DNA of 64,000 nt from Dasypus novemcinctus (GCF_030445035.2 NC_080680.1:94803157-94867156); one strand, 5' to 3'; shown: positions 36,361-48,331, counted from the stretch's first letter. Numbers and translations are program-made. The notes: generated by a model not told the origin, from the sequence alone.

Positions 36361-37640
36361 TTTAACTAATTTGGAAGTCAGGGAGATATTTTCTGGAATT
36401 CTCTTCTGAAAACTTTTTTATTTTGCCTTTCATATTTAGGCTTCTATTTCACCTGGCATAGATTTTTGTGATAGTTGTTGTGAAGTAAGGGGTCCAGTGT
36501 ATTTTTCGTTGTTGTTGTTAGTTCATGTCCAATTAAATGTCCTTTATTGACAATTCCATTCTTTCCCCATTACTGTGCAGGGCTACCTCTCCCACATACT
36601 GTCATGTGTGAGCTTTCTCTTCTATTCCATATGCCAATTCTTCATTGTCTTTGCTAACTATAGATTGGAAGTAAATATATCTGGCAGAGAAAGTCCTCCT
36701 GCTTTGTACTCCCTCAAACCCATCTTGGTTACTTTTTTTTAGTACTTCTTTTTCAAATTTTAAAATCTGCATGTTGATTTCAATATTTATATGTCATTTG
36801 TTTGCACACACAAACTTGAATTTTTATGTGGTTACACTGATTCAAATAATCAGTTCATAGAGGAGGCTCTCAATAATAGTCTTCCAACTCCTGACTGTTA
36901 TACATCTATTTATTCTTTTTATGTTGAGATCTTGTACATATTTTACCAGATTCACTTTTGTATACTTAATATTTTTAAGTATTTGAAACCTGATATTTGT
37001 ATTTCTCTTTGTTTCTGATACATACTCTTAAAGATTGCTTTTGTATTACTTTTGAATCTTGCTAAATTTTCTTATTAATTTTAATATTTTATCTTTATAT
37101 GCTTTTGAGATTTTGATTATACAATTATGCCATTTGTGAATTAAAGACAGTTTTGTTTCTTTATATATGTGTGTATATATAATTTATTTTTCTTCCTTTT
37201 GTCTACTTGTTGGCACCTTCACTACGATACTGAATAGTAGTGCTGAGCGCAGTTGTGTTGGTCCTGATTTTGACAGCAAAGATTTAACTATTTCACTTGA
37301 GTGGAATATATGTTGTTGTTTTTTAAAAACAAACACCTTTTTAAACAAGATTGAGAAAATTTCTTATCTTCCTTTGGTTAAAGAACTTATTGTGACTGAA
37401 CGTTGAATTATATCAAATGCTTTTTCTTCCATCTGTTGAGATCATCATAATTTTTTCTCTCTTCTGTTAATGTGGTGAATTACTTTGATTTTTTAAAAAG
37501 CATTTTGAGTTTTTAAAAATCATTCAAAGAGACATCATTTTAAAAACTTGCTAGTGCCTTCAACACTTTATATTGATTTTCTGCTTCTCAGTAAGTAGGG
37601 CTTGATCTTCTCATGGACAATTTAGCACACACGGAACAAC
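36361..37640 (-). mobile_element. Old LINE-1 fragment (L1-G), ORF2 3' half
   Basis: The plus strand is antisense to the ORF2 C-terminal and reverse-transcriptase regions (CTGAATAGTAGTGCTGAGCG near 37231 is the complement of the conserved RT region). It is diverged. The same polarity of L1 ORF2, further toward the endonuclease, returns at 39850-40552. The intervening 2.2 kb holds fossil retroviral sequence and a SINE. Confidence 0.65.
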
Positions 37641-38180
37641 CTGGATTCTGATGTCATGCTTTTTTTGTTTGTTCTTGTTTTGTTCTAGACATCCTCATAA
37701 TCACTTTAAGTCTTACCAAAGGAACCTCTCAAAGTTGCCTGACCGTGAGCTACATGCAACATGTCGATTTTTGGTGCCTTCCCAACCTTCTTAGTATAAG
37801 GAAAAATGTCTATGTGGGGAGGGGTGGCTGCTCTCTGGAATGAGTGGAGACCACCTAGAGAATATTGGGTCCAGAAAATTCCGGCAGGTATGCTGGCTGT
37901 GCTACAGGAGATAGCAGAGCAGCTGCACTTAAATAAGGAAAAGGGAGATTGCCAGATAGTAGCAGTAGGAGATTGCAGGTGACTACTGAGACAGAGAAGC
38001 AACAAAGGTCTCTATGCTCTGCTTAGAAGGAAAATTAAAAGTTTTGCAGAGTTAAGTCCTAACAGGCAGAGATGAAAGAGTCCTAAACTGATTGACTGCA
38101 CTGAGTTGATGATCAATTATATTGCAAAACTGTATAAACCGAAAGAGTTTAATGGGATATTATTTTGACAATGTTTTGTT
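37641..38180. other. Unassigned sequence
   Basis: No feature recognised. A 99-codon minus-strand open stretch (38005-37706) has no recognisable domain. Confidence 0.4.
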
Positions 38181-38190
38181 TTATTCACAT

Positions 38191-38608
38191 TTTTATTTTA
38201 TTTTTTAAAAGATTTATTTTTATTTCTCTCCCCTTCCCCCTCCCCCCATGTTGTCTGCTCTCTGTGTCCATTAACTTTGTGTTCTGTGTCGCTTGCATTC
38301 TTATCAGCGGCACCTGGAATCTGTGTCTCTTTTTGTTGTGTCATCTTGCTCTTCAGCTCTCCGTGTGTGTGACCATTCCTGGGCAGGCTTTACTTTTTTC
38401 ATGCAGGGCAGCTTCCTTTACAGGGTGAACTCCTTGCACGTGGGGCTCCCCTATACGGGGGACATCTGTGTGTGGCATGGCACTCCTTGTGCGCATCAGC
38501 ACTGTGTGTGGGCCAGCTCACCACACGTGTCAGGAGGCCCTGGGTTTGAACCCTGGACTTCCCATGTGGTAGGCGGATGCTCTATCAGTTGAGCCAGATC
38601 CACTTCCC
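38191..38608 (-). mobile_element. DAS-III-type chimeric SINE
   Basis: Minus-strand copy, head variant TGGATCTGGCTCAACTGATAG. Target duplication TATTCACAT at 38182-38190 and 38609-38617. Confidence 0.93.
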
Positions 38609-38849
38609 TATTCACATGTTATTTTGATCAGAATTTTTATCAAGGTGTTAAAAAGATCTTTGAGTTTTGAGTGAATTGTCTAAGTGTACTCTTGAAGACT
38701 AGTCTAGAATATAAAATGTTAAATGTATGTCTGTCTAAAATGCTAAATTAGTGCTTAACTTCATTATATTGTTCAACTATTCCTAACTGGTTGCTCGCAT
38801 GGTAGAATATGACCCATTGACAAAAGGTCCTTCTCATTTAAAACTGAGA

Positions 38850-39846
38850 TTCAGCTGCTGTCTCTCAATTAAACTCGTAATTATATTTTTTCCCCTGTAA
38901 GGGAACAGGTGCATAAGCCCAGGCCTTTATCAGGATATGCTGTATATAATAGTTTAGGATGGTTAATGGCTAAGTCTGTCATCATAGATTATATCACTCC
39001 TGTCTGCATTGAATGATGAGGGAATCCGTGATATGGGGTGGTTACACCCTGAGTTCTGTAATTTTATTATCAAGCCTAGATGTAAAGTGCATCCCCGTTG
39101 GTTCTACCCATTGGCCATTTTTGTGCCAGGTGGTGCTACTATTGTCACTGAAAAGCAAATCACACTGCTCAAGTCCTTAATGACTCCAAAGGAGCAACTT
39201 TCTTATTAAAGGATGAAATTACCCAACTACAAAAGGTTGCTTTACAAAATAGGATGACTGTAGGTATTCTTACTTTGTCATGAGGTGGGGCCTGTGCCTT
39301 TATTAATGTTCTGTGTTGTGTATATATTACTCCTATTATTCTTTTGTCTTTTATACTGTTGCTGTGAAATGTGGATGCAATGCTTCTCCTATGGTCAACC
39401 TAGGCCACTACGTGGGGGTGGATTGTGGGGACCCAGGATCTCCCCCAAGTCCTCAGCATGTAGCCACCTGCGTGACCTAGATATAACTTAAAGGTTAACA
39501 ACCCTCCCCAGAGGGGAGAGAATGTATAGATGTTATCTTAAACTATAATCTTCCCAAAGCAGTAACCATCCTTGATAAATGTCCTTCCTAGGAGAGTAGT
39601 GAAAACATCACCACCCCATGTATGTGTGTCATCTGACTCTAGCAGGAACTCTCTTCTCATACCCTACGAAATGTCCTTGTTCTGAAACCTCTTATATATC
39701 ACCCCTCATTTTCTCATCTCTTTATGGAGCACTGTCTTCATTCATTCTTTGACCAGCCACTATCAAAGAATTTCTCCTGTTTGTAAGTCCCAATAAAGCT
39801 TATGTCTGATTCTCTGCCCAGTGCATTCTTTGGCCTTCTTGCTACA
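38850..39846 (+). mobile_element. Fossil retrovirus remnant: end of env and 3' LTR
   Basis: About 38850-39410 translates in pieces as an env C-terminal part, with a transmembrane-subunit-like ectodomain followed by a hydrophobic membrane anchor. A 423-bp LTR follows at 39424-39846 (TGTGGGGACC...CTTGCTACA) with TATATA near 39690 and AATAAA near 39792. The LTR does not resemble the one at 28721, so this is a second element. It is broken in several places and the 5' half is absent. Confidence 0.6.
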
Positions 39847-40552
39847 CCAATTTATACTCTTCAGGAGTTTCACCAGAGAGGTGTAAATTTTGTTAATCTT
39901 TGCAGAGAATAGTATTTTAGCTTTTTTGAGATTCTCTATTGTATGTCTTTTTCTATTTAATTATTTTTCACTTTGTTTATGACTTTTTTTCTTTTATGCT
40001 CCTGCATTGATTTTGCTGTTCTTTTTCTAACTTCTTTAGATGGATGCTCATTTCATTACTTGGCAGCTGTTTTTCCCTTTTTTTTCCTTTTTCATGTATG
40101 GCTGTAAATTTCTTCTAGATAATGTTTTAGTTGCATCCCACATGTTCTGAAATGCAACATATTTGTTGTCAATTGCCTTAAAAATAATTTTAACATTCAT
40201 TATTACATTCTCTTTTAATCCTAGATTATTCCCAGGTGTGTTTCTTAATTCCTACTTACAGGGGGATTTTAAATTTGTATTTTTATTATTAATTTTTAGT
40301 TTAATTGCATTTTGGTCTAATTTCAAACCTTTGATATTTGTTGACTTTTCCTGTATGGCTCATGTTTTGTAAATGTTCCTTGTGTGCTTGAAAATAATGT
40401 ATTCTTTGCGAGTGTTGAATGGAGGGTTCTATATACCTGTATTTGGTTAACATTGTTAATTGTGATTTTCATACTTTCTGTATCTTTACTGAGGTTTGTC
40501 TACTTGTTCTGTTAATTACCCAGAGAAGTTTTAAAAATCTTTCACTAAGTGG
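39847..40552 (-). mobile_element. Old LINE-1 fragment (L1-G continued), ORF2 5' half
   Basis: Antisense to ORF2 sequence between the RT N-terminus and the endonuclease (GTTAATCTTTGCAGAGAATA, then GGCTGTAAATTTCTTCTAGA, GTGTGCTTGAAAATAATGTA). It ends where an LTR begins near 40553. Confidence 0.6.
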
Positions 40553-40970
40553 AAGATGGTAGATTTAGTTATGTACCCTGAAAAAAAAATGGGATTAATG
40601 TGGGTGTGAATTCATTGTAAATAGGACCTTTTGAAGATGTTATTTTTAGGTAAGGCACGACCCACTAAATCAGAATGGTTCTGAATCCTATTCCTGGAGT
40701 CCTTATAAAGTGGAAGCCATGGGAGGAGCCTGAAGATGGACGCCAAAGTCAGCAGGAAGCCGGAAGTCAGCAGGAAGCTGGAAGTCAGCAGGGAACCAGG
40801 ATGGGAAAGGAGAGCACATCACATATGCCCATGTGGGAAAGCCAAGAAATGCAAGGATTGCCAGCCAGCCAGAATGCTACCACCCAGGAGGAAGCAAGCC
40901 TTTCTGCCTCTAAAACTGTGACTCCATAAGTTCCTGCTTCTTAAGCTAACCCATTTTGTGGTAGACACTA
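40553..40970 (+). mobile_element. MaLR-like LTR fragment with internal 18-bp triplication
   Basis: Shares GTGTGAATTCATTGTAAATA, GGAGTCCTTATAAAG and TAAGCTAACCCATTTTGTGG with the other MaLR-like LTRs here. AAGTCAGCAGGAAGC(C/T)GG is repeated three times at 40745-40797. The ends are not sharp. Confidence 0.6.
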
Positions 40971-42225
40971 AAAAAAATTAGAATTGAAATGAATTGTCGT
41001 TTGATAAAAATATAGCTAGGCCTATATATATATATTTTTTTCACTTAAAATTTATTGAAGTATATCACTCATAAATAAACATACATAAACAATAAATATA
41101 TAGTAAAAGTTGTGAACTTATTAAATAAATATGCATAACATTATACAGAGCTCTCATACCTCACCCCACTACCAATACCCTGCATTGTAAAACATTTTTA
41201 ACAAATGATGAAAGAGCATTCTCAAAATATTACTACTAACAAAGTATATTGCCTTTGGTGTATTTTTCCTCCAAACCACCCTATTATTATTTTTTAAAGT
41301 ATATTTTATTACAGAAGTTGTGAACTTACAAAACAGTCATGCACATGTGTAGAATTCCTATACAACACCCCTTCACCAACACACCACACTTTGGTGGAAT
41401 GTTTGCTACAGGTTATGAGATAATATCATCGGACTATTACTACCAACCATGGTCCATAGCATAATACATTTGGCACACTTTCCATACCCCCCCCCCCAAT
41501 TATCAACACAGTACATCTTTGGCATTGATGTAAGAATATTACAGTATTGCTGTTAACCACAGTCCACAGGTCACACCAATTGTATTTTCCCCATGTTTCT
41601 CCACATTCCCACCATCCTGCAATAGGGATATACATATGCTCTAGCTCACAAAGAACACTCTTACATCTGCACAATCAGCCACAATTCTCATCCATCTCTG
41701 GATTTACTGTGTTATTCGGTCCCTATATTATTCTCTAGCCTGCTTTCAATTGACATTTACATCCCCATACTACCCCTTTGAGCCACATTCCCATTTATAA
41801 ACCAGTTGTTACTCACTGTAATGTGTCACCATCAACTCTATATATATCCATACTTTTACAGTAAATTTAATTAAAACTTCTACATACATTAAGCATCAGT
41901 CCTTCTCAGCCCTCCTTTTATCTCCTTTAAGAATCCACCAGGTCTTGAAGATGTTTTCCTACATTTTCTTCTAGAAGCTTTATGGTTCTTGCTTTTATAT
42001 TTAGGTCTTTGATTAATTTTGAGTTAGTTTTATATAAGGTCTGAGATAGGGGTCTTCTTTCTTTTGGCTATGGATGTCCAGTTCTTCCAGCACCATTTTT
42101 TGAATAGACTCTTCTTATCCATCTGAGTATGTCTGACCGACTTGTCAAAAATTGCTTGACCATAGATATGAGAGTCTGTTTGTGAACCATCGGTTCAGTT
42201 TTATTGGCCTATGTGCCTATTTATT

Positions 42226-42629
42226 TATTTTTAATAAAAAAAAAATTATTTCTCTCCCCTCCCCCCCAGTTGTCTGCTCTCTGTGTCCATTTGCTGTGTG
42301 TTCTTCTGTGACCGCTTCTCACCTTATCAGTGGCACCAGGAATCTGTGTTTCTTTTTGTTGCATCATCATGTGTCAGCTCTCCGTGTGTGTGGTGCCAAT
42401 CTTGGGCAGACTGTGCTTTCTTTCATGCTGGGCAGCTCTCCTTATGTGGTACACTCCTTGCGCGTGGGTTCCCCTACGCGGGGGACACCCCTGTGTGGCA
42501 GGGCACTCCTTGTGCGCATCAGCACTGCGCATGGGCCAGCTCCACACGGGTCAAGGAGGTCTGGGATTTGAACTGCGGACCTCCCATGTGGTAGGCAGAT
42601 GCCCTATCCATTGGGCCAAGTCCGCTTCC
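42226..42629 (-). mobile_element. DAS-III-type chimeric SINE
   Basis: Typical minus-strand copy in the ORF2 part of L1-H. The flanks TATGTGCCT and TTTGTGTCT are a weak target duplication. Confidence 0.92.
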
Positions 42630-44109
42630 CTTTGTGTCTTTCTTTATGCCAGTACCATGCTGTGTGTTTTTTTTTAACCACTGTAGCTATGTAATATGAT
42701 TTAAAAGTCTGGAAGTGAGAGTCCTCCAACTTTGCTTTTCCTTTTTAAGATGTTTCTGGGTATTTGGGATCCTTTACCCTTCCAAATAAATTTGATAATT
42801 GTGTTTTCCATTTGTTTAAAAAATGCTGGTGGAAATTTTATTGGAATTGCTTTGAGTCTCTATATCAATTTGGGTAGAACTGACATCTTAATGGCGTTTG
42901 GTCTTCCACCCCATGAGCATGGAAAGTTCTTCCAATTATTTAGGTATTGATTTATTTTTAACTATGCATTGTGGTTTTCTGAATACCAGTGCTTTACATC
43001 CTTGGTTAAGTTTATTCCTAAATATTTGATTCTTTTAGTTGCTATTGTAAATGGAATTTTTTCCCTGACTTCCTCCTCCGATTGTGCATTACTAGTGCCT
43101 TTTAAAGTCTATTTCATCTAAGTATAGCTTCTCCGGCTTATATTTTTGGTTGCTGTATGAATGGAATATCTTTTTCCAGTCTTTCACTTTCAATCTATTG
43201 GTATCGTTGGGTCTAAGGTGCGTCTTGCAGACACCTTATAGATGGCTCACATTTTCTTATCCATTCCACAAGTCTGTGGAATACAGTAACATTCAATGGT
43301 ATTACTGTAAAGGCAGTTCTTATTTCTGACCTTTGGGTTTTATCTGTCATATTTTATTTTTACCACTTTTTTGACCCTTTTAGTTACTTTTACTCATATG
43401 ATCTTTACTTCTAGACTCTCTTCCAAGCCTCTTTTTCCTGCCTTTTTTTTCAGACTATAGCACACCCTTTCCTGTAAAGCTGATTTCATTGTTATAAACT
43501 CTCAGTTTCTGTTTATCTGTGAATTTTCTAAACCCATCCTCATTTTTCAAAGACAATCTTGCTGGATATAAGATTTTTGACTGGAAGTTTTTCTCTTGCA
43601 GTATCTTAAATATATCATACCACTGCCTTCTTGCCTTCATGATTTCTGATGAGAAATCAGCCTTAATTGTATTGGGTATTCCTTATATGTTGTGCATTGC
43701 TTTTCTCTTGCTGCTCTCAGAATTCTCTCTTTGTTTTTGGCATTTGATATTCTGATTAGTATGTGTCTTGGAGTTGGTCTATTTGGATTTATTCAGATGG
43801 GAGTACATTGTTCTTCTTGGACACAGATATCTATGTGTCCTTCAATAGGACTGGGAAATTTTCTACCATTATTTCTTCAAATATTCCTTCTGCCCTTTTC
43901 TATTCTCTTTTCCTTCTGGGACACACATGACACGTATGTTTGCATGTCTCTTGCTGTCATTTAGTTCCATAAGAATTTGTTCACTTTTTTCCATGTTTTT
44001 CTTCATCTGTTCTTTTGTATGTTCACTTTTGGTGTCCATGTCTTCAAGCTCACCAGTCTTTCTTCTGCCTCCTCAAATCTGCTGTTATATGATTCCAGTG
44101 TATTTTTTA

Positions 44110-44431
44110 AAAAAGATTTATTTACATCTCCTGTTGTTTGCACTTGCTGCCTGCTCTCTGTGTCTGTTCATTTGTTTGCTCTCTATGTCTGCTTATCTTC
44201 TTTCAGTAGGCACTAGGAACTGAACCGTGGACCTCCCATGTGGGAGGGAGGTGCCCAATTGCTTGAGTCACTTGTTGTGTCTCTTGTTGTGTCAGCTCAT
44301 TGCGTCAACTTGTGGTGCCAGTCTGTTAACATTAGCTTGCTCTCTTGCTCATCTTCTTTAGGAGGCACCAGAAACTGAACTTGGGACCTCCCCTGTGGGA
44401 GGCAGGCACCCAACTTCTTGAGCCACATCCA
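44110..44431 (-). mobile_element. DAS-type dimeric SINE with extra body
   Basis: Two tRNA-like units (ACTGAACCGTGGACCTCCC and ACTGAACTTGGGACCTCCC on the plus strand) separated by a spacer containing GTGTCAGCTCATTGCGTCAAC. It sits in the L1-H ORF1 region between copies of TCCAGTGTATTTTTT (44094 and 44432). Confidence 0.8.
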
Positions 44432-44461
44432 CTTCCCCTCCAGTGTATTTTTTTTTTTGTC

Positions 44462-44870
44462 TTTTAAAGATTTTTTATTTATTTCTCTCCCCTTCCCCCC
44501 CCTCCCCCCAGTTGTCTGCTCTCTGTCCATTCACTGTGTGTTCTTCTGTGTCTGCTTGTATTCTTGTCAGCAGCACTGGGAATCTGTCTCTTTTTGTTAC
44601 GTCATCTTGCTGTGTCAGCTCTCCATGTGTGCGGCGCCATTCCTGAGCAGGCTGCACTTTCTTTTGTGCTGGGTGGCTCTCCTTATGGGGCGCACTCCTT
44701 GCACGTGGGGCTCCCCTACGCAGAGACACCTCTGCCTGGCATGGCACTCCTTGCGCACATCAGCACTGTGCGTGGACCAGCTCCACACGGGTCAAGGAGG
44801 CCTGGGGTTTGAATCGCGGACCTCCCATGTGGTAGGCAGGCACTCTATCCATTGAGCCAAATCCACTTTC
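44462..44870 (-). mobile_element. DAS-III-type chimeric SINE forming the tail of the RASGEF1C unit
   Basis: Standard copy. Its poly(A) meets the left target duplication, but its head (right end, ATCCACTTTCC at 44870) runs into unique sequence with no duplication. Confidence 0.92.
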
Positions 44871-45964
44871 CATGTTTTTAGTTTTTTTAATGCACATAAT
44901 TTAGCAGGACATCTCTCTATTGAATCAAAATTCACTCCCAAACCATTTCCTGTTTGTCCATTTATTTAGATGCTTTCCAGTCGGTTAACCTCAAGTTACC
45001 CACTGATCATCTGCTCCCCCTCTGACTGTGGGGATAGTATTTGCCCTCCTTTTGTCTTCAGCATCCTCTCATTTTCTCACTAATTTCTGCACAATTACAG
45101 AGAGCGACCTGGGGATCTCCTCAGTCCATCTCTAAACTCCTGAGAATGCCACGGTACTCCACGTTTATGGAGCACCTACTGTGTGCATCCCCAGGATGTC
45201 ACAGGGTTCTCACACCTCCTGCCTCAGGCCAGAGTTCTGTCCTTTGGCCCGTCTTAGCTCACCCAGTGCCTGCCAGGTGGAAGGTCTGGAGCTGACTGTC
45301 CTCTCTCAGTTGAGCAGTCTGCTGCCTACCTAGAGCAGAAGTGAGTGCAGAAATGCCTGAGAGAGTCTCTGGGGGCAGCCATGGCTCTCTAGGTGCCGCC
45401 AAGGCCTCCCGAACTGGGCATTTCATGGTTTGAGCACCCCCTGCCTCTGGCCGGGCAAGCATCGCTCCTGGTTCCCTGGAGTTCTGGGAAGCTCCCTCCT
45501 GAGCTCAGTCTGCCTGGGGAGGAGCACGTGGCACTCCCGGGGTCCTGCCCTCCCCACCAGCTTGTCCTTAGGGCCAGGTCCTGTCACTGCCGCCCATGGA
45601 GGGGGCCTCAGAGGGGCAGTGTGATCAGTGCAGTGGAGAGCTGGGGTGAGGGAACAGGGAAGGCAAGCAGACCCAACACATCTGCCTCCTTCCCTGGCCG
45701 GCCCCTGGGGTGATCAGGCGTGGCTGTCCTCCTCCTCTTCCTCCTTCGTCCAGGGCCCCGCCCCAGCCGTGGTCCTCTGGGCCTTTCCTGGGCTCCCTGA
45801 GCCTCCCCTGGCCTCAGCATTGGCCTTCCTGAGCCCGTACCTGCCGAGTCTGTCCAACAAGCCCCGATTTGCTAGGAGCCCCCAAATGGCAGGGCTGGCC
45901 ATGACACACCCATGGGGTCCCTTGGCCCAGAATAAGTGTCTTGGTGCTGGGAAGGCTTCCAGAG
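44871..45964. other. GC-rich non-repetitive sequence, probably former intron
   Basis: Higher GC than the neighbourhood and without interspersed repeats recognised. No exon could be identified. Short overlapping open stretches on both strands reflect base composition. Confidence 0.45.
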
Positions 45965-47011
45965 TATGGAGATTGAGTTACGGACCCCAGAAAATAAAAA
46001 CATGTTCCTTATCCCAATCTTGGTCGGATTCCTGTGGGTGTGAACCCGTGTGCTGGTTTGAATCTTTTGTGGACCCCAGAAAATTATGTTCTTAAATTGG
46101 TCCATTCCTGTAGGCATGGGATCCTTGGACTGAATTGAATTCAGCTGAGGGCCTCTGCTTGGAGTGCTTCAGTGAGGCAGGATCCAGGGAGCGTCTCGGC
46201 CCTCTTGGTGAAGACCTTTCTAAACGGGAGAAACGTGAAAAGACACTCGGAGAGAAAGAGCAGCCATTTTATCCTGCCATGTGAGAGAGGACTCCAGGAT
46301 CACCTGCCGCCACAGAAAGACGAGAGGTTGAGAGAGGCTGGAGGCTGGAATCAGTGGAGCAGCACACAGCTGAAGAGATGAGCTCCAGAGAAGGGAGAGA
46401 CCAGCCATATGCCTGATGGCCCACAGCTGAGCTTGGGGAGAAAGTGAGCCTGGAGGAGAGACCACCACTATTTTGCTTTGTCACGTGGCAGGAGTCCAGG
46501 ATCAGCAGCAGCAGACTTCAAAGTGAGAGAGCATCTCTGATGATGCCTTGGATTTGGGTATTTTCACAGCCTTAGACCTGTAAGCTTTTAACCTAATACC
46601 TCCCTTTGTAGAAGCCAGTGCTTTTCTGGTGTTTTGCATTGGGAGCCTCTAGCAAACTAAACCAACCCACTGTAAAAAGAAGCTCTTGAAGATGTGCCTT
46701 TAATTCAAGGTGTGGCCCAAATGAATGAGGTTGGGCCTCAATCCACGTTACTGGAGTTCTTTATAAGCAGAAAATATTCAGATGCAGAGAGAGACAGAGG
46801 TCAGAGGTCAATAGGACCCAGGAAAGAAAGGAGAGGATGCTGCCAAATGACAGGCAGGCTGAGAAGCCCTAGAGCTAGCAGCCAGAATGCTGTTGACTCC
46901 AGGAGGAAGCAAGCCTTCCAGCTTCTGAAACCACAAGATAATAAGTTCCTGGGGTTGACGCCAACCTGTTGGGTGGTATTGGCCATAGCAGCTCTGTCAA
47001 AGTGAGCAACA
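45965..47011 (+). mobile_element. MaLR-like LTR (outer), split by a second LTR
   Basis: The left part is 45965-46048 and the right part 46670-47011, together one LTR of the family with GTGTGAACCC, TTTATAAGCAGA and an end like GAGCAACA. It is interrupted at 46049-46664 by a relative. Confidence 0.7.
46049..46664 (+). mobile_element. MaLR-like LTR (inner) nested in a related LTR
   Basis: A 616-bp solo LTR from TGTGCTGGTTTGAA to GCAAACTAAACCA. Five-base flanks ACCCG (46044-46048) and ACCCA (46665-46669) are its target duplication, one change apart. No internal part. Confidence 0.8.
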
Positions 47012-47532
47012 AGGGAACCCCTCAGGACGCTAATCATGGAGAATGATGGCCTCAGCATCTCCCCAGGGCTTTGTGCCCAGCTGCGGAGGGGTGAGTAGAT
47101 AAAGTTTCCAGGAAATGGCAGAGGGGGCAGGAGGAAAGAGAAGGTGCTGTCTTTCATTGCTACTCGAAGGGGAAGTAGAATGGGCTCCAGGACGGGGCCC
47201 TGCCAGGCTTGCCTAATGCTTGCAATGGGCCTGACCCAGGCCTGGGTCACCCCTCATCTGCTACCTGATGTCACCCATGAACATGGACAGGAGAGTGGTC
47301 CAGCGAGCAGACCTGGACCCAGGCGACTGGTTTCCACCCTGGCTGGGCAACTCCTCAGTTGTGGGGTCTTGAGCAAGTGCCTCTTCCTCCAGGGGTCAGA
47401 AACAGTCTGATTTTGGAGGGGCCGACCTCAGGCACATGGAGGGAGCTGAGGGCCCTGAAAAGGTACCAGGGACAGGCTCAGGTCCTGGAGGCGGGGGTGC
47501 AGAGGTGGTGACCCGGCCCCCAGCCCACCCAC
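47012..47532. other. Intron-like sequence beside the RASGEF1C exon
   Basis: Non-repetitive; begins on the minus strand with GTGGGTGGG directly after the exon. No further exon seen. Confidence 0.45.
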
Positions 47533-47670
47533 CTCGTCACACAGAACGATGCGGCCCACGATGTCCTTTAGATGCCTGATGGCCGACTCCTCCTGGAAGT
47601 CCCGCGGGAAGGTCTCTGTCCACTCGGCCAACAGCTGGAGCAGCTTGGGGCCAAACTTCCAGACTCGGGC
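47533..47670 (-). pseudogene. RASGEF1C: Single RASGEF1C-like exon (REM domain piece)
   Basis: Forty-six codons on the minus strand read ARVWKFGPKLLQLLAEW... to ...IVLCDE. They match, by recall, the Ras-exchanger-motif part of RASGEF1C, a guanine-nucleotide exchange factor of the RasGEF family (about five differences, one removing a conserved-looking arginine). The exon ends in GAG followed by GTGGGT, a good donor in phase 0. The left boundary has AG but a purine-rich rather than pyrimidine-rich upstream tract, so the acceptor is doubtful or truncated. The frame is open. No other exon of the gene is visible, and the surrounding target duplications say it was carried here, so it is called a fragment. 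Confidence 0.75.
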
Positions 47671-47870
47671 CTCCATTTTTGCCTGCCCATGTTCCCTTCC
47701 CTTCCCGGGGTGACAGCATCTCCATCTTCCTTCTGGGATTCACCCTCCCTGGTTCCAGGCCGTCCTCCAGTGTATTTTTAATTTCATTTATTGTACCTTT
47801 CATTGCTGTAAGAGCTGCTATTTTTCTCTGTATGCTTTCAAATTCTTCTTTGTGGTCTTCTAATGTCTTC

Positions 47871-48331
47871 TTTTTTTATTTAAAAAAATATTTATTTTAT
47901 TCCCCCCCCTTTCCTTTCTCCTGCCCTGCTGTTTTTTCTGTCTGTGTTGTCTTCTCTTCTAATTTTCTCTCCTCCTAGGATTCACTGGGATTCAATTCTG
48001 ACGACCTCTGATGGAGAGAGAGATTCCCTGTCAATTGTGCCATCTCAGTTCCTGGTTTCTGCTGTGCTTCACCTTGACTCTCCCCTAGTCTCCTTTTGTT
48101 GCATCATCATCTTGCTGCATGACTCACTTGCACGGGGCACTGGATCAATACACGGCCACTTGTATGGCCTCTCATGTGGGCACTGGCTCACCATGTGGGA
48201 CTTGCGTGGGCATTGGCTTGCTGTATGGGCATGCTTTCTCTTCTTCTTTTTTACCAGGAGGCCCCAGGGTTTGAACCAGGTCCTCCTATATGGTAGGCAG
48301 AAGGTCTATCACTTGAGCCATATCCACTTCC
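47871..48331 (-). mobile_element. SINE variant (type C)
   Basis: As at 9405: GGATTCACTGGGATTCAATTC, CATGTGGGCACTGGCTCACC and a GAGCCATATCCACTTCC end. Lies between copies of TAATGTCTTC. Confidence 0.8.

Larger units (their letters stand above)
44450..47765 (-). mobile_element. SINE-tailed retrotransposed fragment of the RASGEF1C locus
   Basis: A 3.3-kb unit lies between two copies of CCTCCAGTGTATTTTT (about 44432-44449 and 47764-47779), and L1-H ORF1 continues across it. Read on the minus strand it runs from GC-rich non-repeat sequence through one RASGEF1C-like exon with a following splice-donor-like GTGGGT. About 2.6 kb of intron-like sequence (with two nested LTRs) follows, then a DAS-III SINE and poly(A). 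No second copy of the duplication flanks the SINE alone. The simplest reading is one retrotransposition of an unspliced transcript ending in a SINE tail. Alternative: independent insertions with chance matching flanks. Confidence 0.65.

Noticed and set aside
47533-47670. Working RASGEF1C gene
   Set aside because: Only one exon is present, with a poor acceptor, inside a unit bounded by target duplications within an L1.
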